From NCBI RefSeq assembly GCF_000308475.2, contig NZ_BAFT02000044.1, positions 1 to 64,000 of the forward strand: a stretch of DNA of 64,000 nucleotides. Reading direction: 5' to 3'. Both the position numbers and the translations under genes were made by a program. The notes beneath the pieces were generated by a model, which made no database searches, was not told the origin of the DNA, and worked only from the letters and a program-made list of their open reading frames with translations. This DNA is from Nocardia brasiliensis NBRC 14402. Its GTDB lineage: Bacteria > Actinomycetota > Actinomycetes > Mycobacteriales > Mycobacteriaceae. Below are positions 43,635 to 52,542 of this stretch, one piece after another. Each line of letters begins with the position of its first letter. The first letter of the stretch is position 1.

Positions 43635-44855
43635 GTGACCGGGAAAAGTGACGCACGTTACCTGAGCACCGCCGAGGTGGCGGACCGGCTCGAGATCAAG
43701 CCAGCGACGGTCTACGCCTACGTGAGCCGCGGCCTGCTGACCAAGGTCGCGGCGGCGGACCGGCGCGGCAGCCTGTTCCGCGAGGACGAGGTAGCCCGCC
43801 TCGCCCGCGGCCGCCGCCGCGGCACCGGTCACCGCAGCACCATCGACGATGTCACCACCGCGATCTCGGCCATCGACGAGGACCGGCTCCACTATCGGGG
43901 CCGCGATGTCGCCGAGCTGGTGGCCGCGCATCCGGTCGAATCCGTCGCCGGGCTGTTGTGGACTGGCGAGGCGGTAGCGCAGGAGTTCCACGCGCCCGCA
44001 ACGCTTCTCGCGACCACGCGCGCCGCAGTGGCCGCGCTCGACCCCACGGTGCGGCTGACCGATCGCCTGCGGGTCGCGGTGACGGTGGCCGGCGCGAGCG
44101 ACCCGCTGCGCTTCGATCTGTCCACACCCGGCGTACTGCGCACGGCGCGCATACTTCTCGCCGTCGAGGCAGCGGGGCTCGGTGCGGCCCAGCATGATTC
44201 GGCAACGCTCGTCGAACGGCTCGCGCCGAGCCTGACCGACGCCGCCGTGCCGCCCGAGTTGCTCGACGCGACGCTGACCTTGCTGGCCGATCACGGGCTC
44301 GCGGTCTCCACGGTGGCGGCGCGGGTCGCGGCGAGCGCGCGCGTGCACCCGTACGCCGTGGTCTCAGCGGGCCTCGGCGCCCTCGACAGCCAATACCACG
44401 GCACCGCAAGCACTCTCGCCTATCGGTTCCTGGCCGAAGCGATCACCGACCCGCTGGGCGCGGCGTCCGAACGGCTCCGCCTCGGTGCCGGGCTGCCCGG
44501 TTTCGGGCACCTCGTCTACCGCGCCACCGATCCGCGCGCCGAAATCTTGCTGGACCGGCTCCGCGCGATACCGGCGGCGGCCCCGGCCCTGGCCGCCGTC
44601 GACACCATCACCGAGCAGCTCGGCACACCGCACACCACCGTCGCGAACATCGACCTGGCGCTGGCCGTCCTCATGCACGCCTACCGGATGCGTCCCGACG
44701 CGGGCGAGGCCCTGTTCGCCCTCGCCCGCACCATCGGCTGGATCGCGCACACGCTGGAGGAATACACCGAACCCCCGATGCGCTTCCGCCCCACCCGAAC
44801 TCCCCCGCCGTCGGCCCGGAACTACGACGAGACCGGCAGCATCGCCACCACGTAG
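43635..44855 (+). CDS. Citrate synthase family protein with N-terminal HTH domain
   Basis: A 406-residue protein. The first 60 residues are an excisionase/MerR-like HTH: YLSTAEVADRLEIKPATVYA, YVSRGLLTK. The rest is a citrate synthase fold: YRGRDVAELVAAHPVESVAG, the DHGLAVSTVAARVAASARV region, and GLPGFGHLVYRATDPRAEIL with the catalytic His segment. The first His site reads DHGLA and the acid site NIDLALAVLMHAYRM, so it could be active or only metabolite-sensing. GTG 43635 follows GGAGGGG. Divergent from the other citrate synthase; it may sense a metabolite and regulate that gene. Confidence 0.85.
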   Translation: MTGKSDARYLSTAEVADRLEIKPATVYAYVSRGLLTKVAAADRRGSLFREDEVARLARGRRRGTGHRSTIDDVTTAISAIDEDRLHYRGRDVAELVAAHPVESVAGLLWTGEAVAQEFHAPATLLATTRAAVAALDPTVRLTDRLRVAVTVAGASDPLRFDLSTPGVLRTARILLAVEAAGLGAAQHDSATLVERLAPSLTDAAVPPELLDATLTLLADHGLAVSTVAARVAASARVHPYAVVSAGLGALDSQYHGTASTLAYRFLAEAITDPLGAASERLRLGAGLPGFGHLVYRATDPRAEILLDRLRAIPAAAPALAAVDTITEQLGTPHTTVANIDLALAVLMHAYRMRPDAGEALFALARTIGWIAHTLEEYTEPPMRFRPTRTPPPSARNYDETGSIATT

Positions 44856-45316
44856 GCGACGGGGCGGCCGTCCTGGATGCAGGAGTGTTCGGCACACTCG
44901 GCGAACCCCAACTGGCGGACCAGCTGTCGACTGCGGGCATTCCACGCCTGAATAACCGCGCGTACGGGCGTCGACGGGTGGTCGCGGCGGAGTTCGGTCA
45001 GCACCGCGCTGCCGAACTGCTTGCCGTGCCCCTTGCCGACCCAGTGCGGGTCCATGCCGACACCGAGGTCGAGGATGCCCGGATCCGCGGCGATACCGGG
45101 CACCCGCGCTTCGGGACCGGTGCAGAAGAAGCCGACGAGGCGACCGCTGCCCGCATCGGCCACCGCCATATATCCGTCGGCGGCGCTGGGTAGCTCCTCG
45201 TCTGCGGTCAGGTTGTAGATCTGCCACGGACCGCCGTACTGCCACCCGACCACCTGGCGGGCATCGTCGACGGTCAAGGGACGCACCACGAGGTGATCGG
45301 ACCATCCATCACTCAT
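44822..45316 (-). CDS. GNAT family N-acetyltransferase
   Basis: A 164-residue acetyltransferase. HLVVRPLTVDDARQVVGWQY opens the fold, and ILDLGVGMDPHWVGKGHGKQ contains the acetyl-CoA loop (V-G-K-G-H-G). PVRAVIQAWNARSRQLVRQL and GFAECAEHS complete motif B. It overlaps the HTH-citrate synthase gene tail to tail by 34 bases. ATG 45316 (MSDGWSDH) was chosen because the fold begins just after. The substrate is unknown. Confidence 0.88.
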   Translation of the reverse strand: MSDGWSDHLVVRPLTVDDARQVVGWQYGGPWQIYNLTADEELPSAADGYMAVADAGSGRLVGFFCTGPEARVPGIAADPGILDLGVGMDPHWVGKGHGKQFGSAVLTELRRDHPSTPVRAVIQAWNARSRQLVRQLGFAECAEHSCIQDGRPVAYVVAMLPVSS

Positions 45317-45381
45317 TCGACGATCGTCTCGCAAACCTGCGGCGTATTCGACGCGTTTTCGTTTTCCGGCAGACTCGACCC

Positions 45382-46206
45382 ATGCCGGTTCCCCCACTCG
45401 TCGCGCACACCATCGACTCGTACCTGGCGTTAGCGGATGCCGAAGCGCCGGGGCTGATCGAGGGCCTGTACTTGGAAGGCTCTGTCGCACTGGACGATTA
45501 CCGTCCCGGCGCGAGCGATATCGATTTCGTCGCCGTCACCGCCGCGCCGCCCGACCGCGCCACGGTGGCCGCGCTCGAACGGGTCCACGCCCGGCTCGGG
45601 TACCAGCAACGTCGTCCGTTCTTCGACGGCAGCTATCTCACCTGGGCAGACCTCGCCGCAGGTCCGGACGCCGCGGCCGGGCGACCGATCAGCCTCCAAG
45701 GAAAATTCCAGCCACGCGGCGCGCACCAGACCCCGGTCACCTGGCACACGCTCGCCGGGCACGGCGTCACCCTGCGCGGGCCGGACATCACCGAACTCGA
45801 CATCTGGACCGACGCCGCGGCGCTGGCCGCCTGGCAGAACACCAACCTCGACGACTACTGGGCACGCGGATTGGCCGCGGGTGCCCGTCTGGCGAGCAAG
45901 CACGGCCTCGGCCTGCTGACCGATTACGGCACCGTCTGGACCGTCACCGGTATCGCCCGCCTGCACTACACGATCGTCACCGGCGACATCACCTCCAAGG
46001 ACGGCGCGGGCCGACATGCCCGCCAGTACTTCCCGGACCGTTGGCACCGCCTCATCGACGAAGCACTACGCTTGCGCCGCAACGACTCTCGAACGTCGAT
46101 CTACCGGAGCCCGTTCGCCCGCCGCCGCGACATCCTCGACTTCGGGCACACGATGATCGCCGACGCGCATGATGTATACAGGCGGCGGTGGGGCCTGGGC
46201 GGATGA
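45382..46206 (+). CDS. Nucleotidyltransferase domain protein (aminoglycoside adenylyltransferase-like)
   Basis: A 274-residue protein with a polymerase-beta-type nucleotidyltransferase core: GLYLEGSVALDDYRPGASD followed by IDFVAV, i.e. G-S-x(9-11)-D-x-D. The rest resembles DUF4111 proteins of the AadA family, with a conserved end WTVTGIARLHYTIVTGDITSK. AadA enzymes adenylylate streptomycin/spectinomycin, but many relatives are of unknown use, so resistance is only a possibility. The last 45 codons are repeated downstream in degraded form. Confidence 0.82.
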   Translation: MPVPPLVAHTIDSYLALADAEAPGLIEGLYLEGSVALDDYRPGASDIDFVAVTAAPPDRATVAALERVHARLGYQQRRPFFDGSYLTWADLAAGPDAAAGRPISLQGKFQPRGAHQTPVTWHTLAGHGVTLRGPDITELDIWTDAAALAAWQNTNLDDYWARGLAAGARLASKHGLGLLTDYGTVWTVTGIARLHYTIVTGDITSKDGAGRHARQYFPDRWHRLIDEALRLRRNDSRTSIYRSPFARRRDILDFGHTMIADAHDVYRRRWGLGG

Positions 46207-46239
46207 TCAAGGGGACCGGGCTGCTCCCACTCTCGTAGA

Positions 46240-46570
46240 CGACGCACTGTACGTGCGCCGCAACAACTCTCATGTGTCACCCGATCGAATTTCGTTCGCC
46301 TGCCGCCGTGACGTCCTCGACGTCGAGCGCGCGACGATCGCCAGCGCGCAGGCCACGTATCGGCGGGGGACGATCGCCAGCGCGCACGCCACGTATGGGC
46401 GGCGGTGGGCCTGAGCGGATGATCACGGGACCGGACCGCTCCTCCACCTGGACGGCCGCTGTACTTGCGCCGCAACGACTCTCGGACTCTCGTGCACCGT
46501 GCTGCTGGAGTCCACTCGGCCGCCGCTGCGACGCCTTTGCCCTCGGCGCACGATGATCGCTGACGCGCCC
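46240..46570 (+). pseudogene. Degraded repeats of the nucleotidyltransferase 3' end
   Basis: Two further, decayed copies of the gene's end follow the intact gene. Copy 2 (about 46240-46414) still reads LVDDALYVRRNNSHVSPDR then CRRDVLDVERATIASAQATY, aligned to LIDEALRLRRNDSRTSIYRS and RRRDILDFGHTMIADAHDVY of the intact gene, and contains an internal 36-bp tandem duplication (46333-46368, 46369-46404). Copy 3 (about 46455-46570) retains TACTTGCGCCGCAACGACTC and ACGATGATCGCTGACGCG but no frame. Confidence 0.75.
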
Positions 46571-46627
46571 ACCGCCGGTGACCCCCGCATCGCACGACGT
46601 GGGGGGGCCGCGGTGGGAACTGGCCAT

Positions 46628-46692
46628 TTGATCACCAGGTAATGGTGGCGGCATCGCCCGAGAGCCCCCCGCCACCATTACCTGGTGACCAA
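46628..46692. repeat. Hairpin repeat, copy 1
   Basis: Arms of 24 bases (46628-46651 and 46669-46692) with one mismatch around a 17-base loop CATCGCCCGAGAGCCCC. A second copy at 57561-57641 has nearly the same inner stem (ATGGTGGCGG) and loop but a different outer stem that still pairs. Nothing else is supported between 46571 and 46850. Confidence 0.85.
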
Positions 46693-46850
46693 TCGACCAG
46701 CAGCGCTCAGGCCGTCGGGGGCGGGCTCGTTGGGCGGGAACTGCTGGTGGAGGTGGCCCATGGCGCACCCTGCGCGGGGTTTCGGGTGCGGGTCGCCGGT
46801 GCGGCTGGCGACTTGCGCGGGCGGACGCTCGTGCCAGAAACGAGCGGATC

Positions 46851-47891
46851 TCAGGGGGCGATCGGCGCTTCCTCCGGGTCCGGGCGGGCGGCCTGAGTGC
46901 CGAATTGTGTTGCGAGCCGTGCTTGTTCGGGCTCCAGGGCATGCCAGTTGTGCAAGTAGCCGGGGTGGTCGGCCACCTCGAGCAGGACCGCGTTACCGAA
47001 GGCCGGGTGGGTTTGCGCGGCGCGGACCGTGGTGCGGCCGCCGCGCAGGTTGGCGTGTCCGCGCAGGACGAACAGGTGGGAGTCGACGTACAGTTCGGTG
47101 CCGGGAGCCGGCGCGGGCGCCGGAACCCAGCCCTCGGACAACTGGCGGGCAGCGCGTCCGCCGTCGTCACGCACGCGGAAGCGGACCTCCAGACCGCGCC
47201 CGCCCTCGGGGACCGACCAGCAAACGTTCAGTCCCGCACCGGACGGGTCCTCGTGCAGGTCCGCCACCCCGACGGCGATCAGCACATGACCTTGCCCGGT
47301 CAGTTCCGCGCACGCCTGCGCGACATCCTCGACGTAGGTGTCGCCGGGAAAGGTGAATTCGTAGTGGTGCATGTCGTTGATGGTGGACAGCACCGCCTCG
47401 ACCGGAACACCCTTCGCGACCTCCCGCTCGACCAGCCGCTGCATATCGCTCACGCCGATGAGGGAATCCGGTGCGTCGGCGGGCTCCTCGAAGAGCCGGT
47501 CGGTGTCGCCGCGCGCGATCATCACCGACTTCGCCAGGAATCGAGCCGCGCGGGAGCTGACCTGATACACCGCCTGCGCCGGGTCGGGATCGTCGCCGCG
47601 GCCGAAGGTTTCGGCGATCGCCTGGCACAGCTCGTCCTCGATCGGTACGCAGCGTGCGGCGATCTCATGGGTCTGGTCCTGCAATGCCCGCGCGTCACCA
47701 CTGTCGGGCACCTGCGTCTGGGCGAGAAACAGTTCCAGCACGCGGTCGAGGATCATCAGTCCCTCGGCACCCTGGATCGGGATGTCCAGCACATACGCCA
47801 ACCGATACGCCCGAGCCGCCGCTTCCTGCTCACCCAGTACCGCCGCACTCGGATAACCCAGCACCGCCGCGACCACACCCGCGTTGTCCAT
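46851..47891 (-). CDS. Conserved hypothetical protein
   Basis: A 346-residue soluble protein. The first half is helical (e.g. EGLMILDRVLELFLAQ, DELCQAIAETFGRGDD), the second half has beta-type stretches such as HVLIAVGVADLHEDPSGAGL and LFVLRGHANLRGGRTTV. I do not recognise a family. ATG 47891 follows AGAGGTGGG; GTG 47897 is a possible earlier start. It is a lone gene between the hairpin repeat and the recombinase. Confidence 0.7.
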   Translation of the reverse strand: MDNAGVVAAVLGYPSAAVLGEQEAAARAYRLAYVLDIPIQGAEGLMILDRVLELFLAQTQVPDSGDARALQDQTHEIAARCVPIEDELCQAIAETFGRGDDPDPAQAVYQVSSRAARFLAKSVMIARGDTDRLFEEPADAPDSLIGVSDMQRLVEREVAKGVPVEAVLSTINDMHHYEFTFPGDTYVEDVAQACAELTGQGHVLIAVGVADLHEDPSGAGLNVCWSVPEGGRGLEVRFRVRDDGGRAARQLSEGWVPAPAPAPGTELYVDSHLFVLRGHANLRGGRTTVRAAQTHPAFGNAVLLEVADHPGYLHNWHALEPEQARLATQFGTQAARPDPEEAPIAP

Positions 47892-48214
47892 ACCCACCTC
47901 TGCTCCTCGCGATCCCGATCGCCGCGAACCCCGACACCGTATCCGGCCGATGAACCCGCCGCGGTCCCGCCGGCAAAAGCCCTTGTCCGCCCGGCGATCG
48001 CAGTACCCGGACAGCCCGGTGACGATGCGGGACCGCGCACGACGGTCCTCACCGACACGGCCCGTTCCTCCGCCGTTTCTGTGCGCCTCGAAGCTGCGGG
48101 TTGCACCCGGGTATTACGGCCGTGCGGCACTGCCCGACGCGCGGGGCTCGGCTGCCGCGAATTCGACTGGGGCGGCGGCAGAATGGGAGTGGTCGACGAA
48201 CAGGGAGTTGATCG
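47892..48214. other. Intergenic region upstream of recombinase
   Basis: About 320 bases between divergent genes. Apart from the ribosome binding sites of both neighbours nothing is supported; no attachment-site-like repeat or tRNA was seen. Confidence 0.5.
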
Positions 48215-49423
48215 ATGGAAGAGCGGTCTGCCGTGGTCGCCGTGCCGGAGTCGGTGCGCAACGAATTGCGTCGTGGCGTGCGCAGTGTCCTGGTGGACGC
48301 GGCGGCGTTGCGGTTGGTGCGGGAACGGTTCGATGAGGTGCAGGCGGGGTCGCTGCGCCGGTATCTGGAGGCCTCGCAGTCGGCTAATACGTTGCGCGCC
48401 TATCGAACCGACTGGATCGCGTGGTCGGCGTGGTGCGTGGCCGAGAGCAGGCAGGCGATGCCCGCCGATCCGCTGGATGTCGCCGTGTATCTCGCGGCCG
48501 CGGCCGACGCCCGTCGCGACACGGGCGGATGGGCGTTCAGCGCGGCCACCCTCGAACGGAAGTCGGCCGCGATCGCCGCGGTGCACGCGGCCAATGGACT
48601 GCCTTCGCCGACCCGTTCCGATGTCGTCCGCCTGACCCTGCGCGGTATCCGGCGCACCCGGCGCACTCAGCCGACCCGCAAACGTCCGGTCCTGCTGCAC
48701 ACCCTCGACCAGTTGCTGGCCGGGTTGCCCGAACCCGGTTGGCCGAACGAACCTGCGCGCCGCCGTGACGCGCTCATGCTGTTGGTCGGTTTCGCGGGAG
48801 CGTTGCGGCGTAGCGAGTTGGCGGGCTTGCGGATCGCCGATGTGGAGGTGCGCGTCGATCACGCCACGGGCGAACCGGTGCTGCTGGTGCGGTTGCCGTC
48901 GACGAAGACCGACCCCACCGGCGTCGCCGAACAGCGCGTCGCGCTGCCGCGGGGTCAACGCCCGCATACCTGCCCGGTGTGCGCGTTCGCCGACTGGGTG
49001 CGACTGCTCGAAATACTCGCCGCCGAAGGCACCTCGGGCTTGCGGGCGTGGCTCGCCGACGGCGGCGACACCGATCCGGCCATCCACCGCTGTCACGGTT
49101 TCACCGGTACCGCACTCGCCGCTGACCCGGATCTTCCGTTGTGCCCCACCATCAATCGGCACGGCACGGTCGGCACCGACCCGATGTCCGGCCGGGCCGT
49201 CGCCGAACTCGTCAAACGGTACGCGGCCCGCGCGGGACTGGACCCCGACCTCTTCTCCGGACACTCCTTACGCGCCGGCTTCGCCACCCAGGCCGCCCTC
49301 GGCGGCGCCAGCGACCGCGAGATCATGCGCCAGGGCCGCTGGTCCAACCCGCGCACCGTGCACGGCTACATCCGCACCGCGAACCCGTTGGAGGACAACG
49401 CCGTAACCAAACTCGGGCTCTGA
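48215..49423 (+). CDS. Tyrosine recombinase / site-specific integrase
   Basis: A 402-residue integrase. Residues 50-150 form the SAM-like core-binding domain (SANTLRAYRTDWIAWSAWC). The catalytic residues are visible: Arg in GALRRSELAGLRIADV, Lys in LPSTKTDPTG, H-x2-R in SGHSLRAGFATQAAL, and the terminal Tyr in TVHGYIRTAN. AGGGAG lies eight bases before ATG 48215. No tRNA, attachment site or phage genes flank it, so it is probably a resident or stranded recombinase. Confidence 0.93.
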   Translation: MEERSAVVAVPESVRNELRRGVRSVLVDAAALRLVRERFDEVQAGSLRRYLEASQSANTLRAYRTDWIAWSAWCVAESRQAMPADPLDVAVYLAAAADARRDTGGWAFSAATLERKSAAIAAVHAANGLPSPTRSDVVRLTLRGIRRTRRTQPTRKRPVLLHTLDQLLAGLPEPGWPNEPARRRDALMLLVGFAGALRRSELAGLRIADVEVRVDHATGEPVLLVRLPSTKTDPTGVAEQRVALPRGQRPHTCPVCAFADWVRLLEILAAEGTSGLRAWLADGGDTDPAIHRCHGFTGTALAADPDLPLCPTINRHGTVGTDPMSGRAVAELVKRYAARAGLDPDLFSGHSLRAGFATQAALGGASDREIMRQGRWSNPRTVHGYIRTANPLEDNAVTKLGL

Positions 49424-49606
49424 ACGCAACTGTCCCGAGCGTGCCCATCGCCGACGCGTGCCTTCTCGAGAGCCCGTTGCTCGCGATGCCTTCGCGATGA
49501 TGCGGTGCCTATGGTCGAGGCGCGACCACCGCCGGGGTGGCACGGAACCCTCAGTCGGGGCGCGGCGGATCGGCCGGGTGGTGCCGATCCGCCGCGGCAT
49601 CGAAGG

Positions 49607-49840
49607 TTAGGTTCTGTACCGGAACAGGATTCGACCGCGGGTGAGGTCATATGGACTGAGCTCGACCAGCACTCGGTCCTGCGGCAGGATCTTGATGTAG
49701 TTCTTGCGGATCTTCCCGCTGATGTGCGCGAGGACGGTGTGCCCGTTCGGAAGCTCCACCTTGAAGGTGGCGTTGCGCAAGCATTCCACCACCGTGCCCT
49801 CGATCTCGATGCCCTTGCCGAGCTTTCGGGTGTTGGTCAT
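49607..49840 (-). CDS. infA: Translation initiation factor IF-1, divergent paralogue
   Basis: A 77-residue OB-fold protein unmistakably of the IF-1 family: [40 protein letters not shown], and [19 protein letters not shown]. It differs from the canonical actinobacterial IF-1 (which starts MAKKDG and lies in the ribosomal protein operon) in its N-terminus [10 protein letters not shown] and many positions. It is coupled to the upstream GNAT gene by a 4-base overlap (ATGA). A 19-codon leader ORF stands at the head of this operon. As a paralogue it may replace IF-1 under special conditions; that is inference. Confidence 0.93.
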   Translation of the reverse strand: MTNTRKLGKGIEIEGTVVECLRNATFKVELPNGHTVLAHISGKIRKNYIKILPQDRVLVELSPYDLTRGRILFRYRT

Positions 49841-50598
49841 CGCAGCACCAACTCCAGGGTGCTGCCCGCGCGACGCGCCCCGCCGAGACTGTCGAACAAT
49901 GTGACTGCCGCAGTGGCGGTTTCGTCGACGCACGCGGAGACCGAGTCGACTCCGGACCGGTGCAGCGCGTCGAGCACCTGGGCGAGCAGTGCACGGGCGA
50001 TCCCGCGCCTGCGGTGCTCGGCGCGCACGGCGAGCAGTTCGATGCGTGCGTGGCTGCGGCGCGTTGCCGTTCGCAGCAAACCCACATATTCCTGGTCGGA
50101 GACGGCGACGGCGAAGTGCCCGCAGTCGAGCGGGCGGGCGATGATCTCGGCGGGCATGGTGTCCCACCCGGCGGTGGCCTCGATCTCTGCGCGCATAGCG
50201 GCATAGGCTGCCAGCAACGGAACCTGTTGTGCCGCACCGATCGGCAGCAATGTCACGTCTGCGGGGACCGGTGCCGACCCGGCGTGCTGTGGATTCGCGG
50301 GTATCAAATATTCCCACTTGCGGCGGCGAGTGATGAAACCAGCATGTGCCCAGCGCGACCGCAGGTCCGTCTCGAGCTCGTCGACCACGGTGTGCAGTGG
50401 TGCCGCGAGCTCGTTCACCATGGCCGTGGCGAGGCGGTCGAAGACCGTGTCGTCCCAGGAGTCGATGCTCACGAAGGTCCGGCCGTCGGGGCGCTGTGCG
50501 GCGTCGGCGCGGCCGAGCACTCGGCCGTCCGCGACCGCCTGCCATCGGATGGGGGAAAGCCGCGTGATCTCGGGGTCACCCGGATGTATTGCACTCAT
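49837..50598 (-). CDS. GNAT family N-acetyltransferase, operon with infA paralogue
   Basis: A 253-residue protein with a C-terminal GNAT domain: [20 protein letters not shown] contains the acetyl-CoA loop (R-R-R-G-I-A), followed by [20 protein letters not shown]. The N-terminal half resembles a degenerate second GNAT fold, as in two-domain GNATs. ATG 50598 follows AAAGGCGA. Its end overlaps infA. A leader ORF with strong ribosome binding site lies 50 bases upstream. The substrate is unknown; given the partner, a ribosome- or antibiotic-related substrate is plausible but unproved. Confidence 0.85.
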   Translation of the reverse strand: MSAIHPGDPEITRLSPIRWQAVADGRVLGRADAAQRPDGRTFVSIDSWDDTVFDRLATAMVNELAAPLHTVVDELETDLRSRWAHAGFITRRRKWEYLIPANPQHAGSAPVPADVTLLPIGAAQQVPLLAAYAAMRAEIEATAGWDTMPAEIIARPLDCGHFAVAVSDQEYVGLLRTATRRSHARIELLAVRAEHRRRGIARALLAQVLDALHRSGVDSVSACVDETATAAVTLFDSLGGARRAGSTLELVLR

Positions 50599-50649
50599 TG
50601 TACGTCGCCTTTCGGAATTGCCTTGTGACACAGGCACTCCCGGCGACGG

Positions 50650-50709
50650 CTACAGTGTTCGCCAAACCATGACGGCGATAGGGAGGCCCCACGTCGATAC
50701 AGTGTTCAC
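50650..50709 (-). CDS. 19-residue leader ORF ahead of GNAT-infA operon
   Basis: A GTG start at 50709 stands eight bases after a strong GAGGAGG (50718-50724) and opens a frame encoding MNTVSTWGLPIAVMVWRTL, ending TAG at 50650, 51 bases before the GNAT start. The decamer GAACACTGTA occurs at both ends of the ORF, and GTGACACA upstream can pair with TGTGTCAC downstream. This is the layout of a translation- or transcription-attenuation leader. Confidence 0.6.
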   Translation of the reverse strand: MNTVSTWGLPIAVMVWRTL

Positions 50710-50806
50710 GGGTCTCACCTCCTCGGCTTGTGTCACGGTCTGCGCGAGACTAACAGTTCGAACCTGCTCGCGCCCAACCCTTTTTCGTGATCACATCGCG
50801 CAACCT

Positions 50807-51226
50807 TCAAGCGACACAGAATTCGTTGCCTTCGGGGTCGGCCATGGTCACCCACTGGGAGGGACCTTCCTTGCCTTCGTACAGGACCTTTGCACCCATT
50901 CCGGTCAGCCGTTCGACCTCGGCGGCGCGTTGCGCGGAATCGACGCGGATATCGAGGTGCATCCGGTTCTTCACCGTTTTGGCCTCGGGCACCAACTGGA
51001 ACAGCACGCGCGGGCGGTCGGCGTGGCGGATGGCGGCGCCGATCTTCCATTTCAGTTTGCCGTGATGGGTCGTGGTGTCCTCGTCGGTGGCGTGGCCCTG
51101 GGCGATCATGCTGCGGATGAAGTCCTCGTCCTGCGGCTCGACCTCCCACCGCAACGCCTCGGCCCACCAGTCCGCGAGCGTATGCGGGTCGGCACTGTCG
51201 ACGACGACCTGAAATTCGTATCCCAT
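50807..51226 (-). CDS. VOC (glyoxalase-like) family protein
   Basis: A 139-residue VOC protein. YEFQVVVDSADPHTLADWWA begins the first module and NRMHLDIRV and VTMADPEGNEFCVA close the second, with His and Glu at usual metal positions. It is related to the protein at 22950-23384. The ATG 51226 start (MGYEFQ) is chosen because the fold begins there; the ribosome binding site is weak. The substrate is unknown. Confidence 0.88.
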   Translation of the reverse strand: MGYEFQVVVDSADPHTLADWWAEALRWEVEPQDEDFIRSMIAQGHATDEDTTTHHGKLKWKIGAAIRHADRPRVLFQLVPEAKTVKNRMHLDIRVDSAQRAAEVERLTGMGAKVLYEGKEGPSQWVTMADPEGNEFCVA

Positions 51227-51393
51227 GCCCAGGACCCTAGCCACGGGGTACGACAAGCCGCCGGACATTCGAGCCACCATCGATAACTGACAGATCACTA
51301 CTCTGGCCGCAATCACCACGTACCAGCGGAATATTTTGCAATTGATGCACGTCAGATCCGTTTCGATCCCGATGCTGCGGATATGCTGATCTT

Positions 51394-52359
51394 GTGCAGT
51401 CTGCGCCGGCGCCGATGCTGGCCGTCTCCGGACGGCCACCGGTGGATATCGGCCGCTGGGCGATCGAAATGAAATGGGACGGGATCCGCGCGGTCACCGT
51501 CACGCGGGACCGCCAATGCCGTTTCTACAGTCGCAACAATCGCGATATCAGCGCGTCTTTCCCGGAACTGACCGCCGCGTTCATTGAACTGCTCGGCGAC
51601 CGCGAACTCGTCCTCGACGGCGAGATCGTCGCGCCGGAACCGAGTACCGGGGCACCCTCGTTCCGTCGGTTGCAGCGACGCATGCACGTGCTCAACCCCG
51701 GGGCCGAATTGCTACGCGAGGTTCCGGTGCAGTATCTGATATTCGATCTGCTCGACGACGGGACCGCGATCACGTCGCTGCCGTATACCGAGCGTCGCGC
51801 GCGCCTCGACGATTTGGCACTCGACGCGAAATTGATCCGCACGCCGCCCTATTACACCGATGTCGACGCCGACACCATGCTCGGTATCGCGCGCGAACAC
51901 GGCCTCGAAGGCATCGTCGCCAAACGCCTCGACTCCACCTACCAGCCCGGCCGACGGGCGCCGGTGTGGATCAAAACCCCGCTGCGACGCACCACCGAGA
52001 TCGTCGTGGCGGGGTGGCTGCCCGGCAGCGGACGCTTCACCGGAATCTTCGGTTCGATCGTGATGGGCGCCTACGACGACGCGAACCGCCTCGTCCACGT
52101 CGGCAACGTCGGCACGGGCTGGACCATGCGCGACCGCCGTGCCCTGCAGGCCCGGCTGACCGAAATCGCGCGCCCGGACACGCCTTTCGACGTCCCGCCA
52201 CCGCGACAGGTGGCGAACGCGGCGCACTGGGTCGAGCCGGAACTCGTCGCCGACATCGAGTTCCGGGAGGTCAGCTCCGATGGGTTGCGCCATCCGAGCT
52301 GGCGTGGACTGCGCCCCGACCGGAACCCACGCGAAGCCAAGGTGCCTGCGCCGGACTGA
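51394..52359 (+). CDS. ATP-dependent DNA ligase (LigC-like)
   Basis: A 321-residue ligase. The adenylation motif is EMKWDGIRAV (Lys is the AMP acceptor), followed by RFYSRNNRDIS (motif Ia), LVLDGEIVAPE (motif III), GLEGIVAKRLDSTYQPGRR (motif IV) and VWIKTPLRRTTEIVVAGWLP (motif V). An OB-fold C-terminus follows (VHVGNVGTGWT, WVEPELVADIEFREV). This two-domain form matches the small LigC-type ligases of mycobacteria used in repair. GTG start at 51394. It stands alone, without Ku or polymerase genes nearby. Confidence 0.93.
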   Translation: MQSAPAPMLAVSGRPPVDIGRWAIEMKWDGIRAVTVTRDRQCRFYSRNNRDISASFPELTAAFIELLGDRELVLDGEIVAPEPSTGAPSFRRLQRRMHVLNPGAELLREVPVQYLIFDLLDDGTAITSLPYTERRARLDDLALDAKLIRTPPYYTDVDADTMLGIAREHGLEGIVAKRLDSTYQPGRRAPVWIKTPLRRTTEIVVAGWLPGSGRFTGIFGSIVMGAYDDANRLVHVGNVGTGWTMRDRRALQARLTEIARPDTPFDVPPPRQVANAAHWVEPELVADIEFREVSSDGLRHPSWRGLRPDRNPREAKVPAPD

Positions 52360-52542
52360 CCCGTACCGGCTGGGGTGGGCACTCGGTTGAAGATTGCCGT
52401 CCCAGCTGAAGGCCCCGCAGCGAGGTGGGCGTTTGCGGGTGCCGCCGGTTTTGGTGGCTTTCGTCCGTTCTGCATAAGGTGTCCGCTTAGGGGTCGCGAC
52501 CAGCGTGGTCGCGGATCTTCCTGCTGACACCGTGAGGGAACG

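Noticed and set aside
49607..49625. GGTTCTGT near the infA stop as another end of the inverted-repeat element
   Set aside because: Match stops after eight bases and lies in codons of IF-1 conserved in the family.
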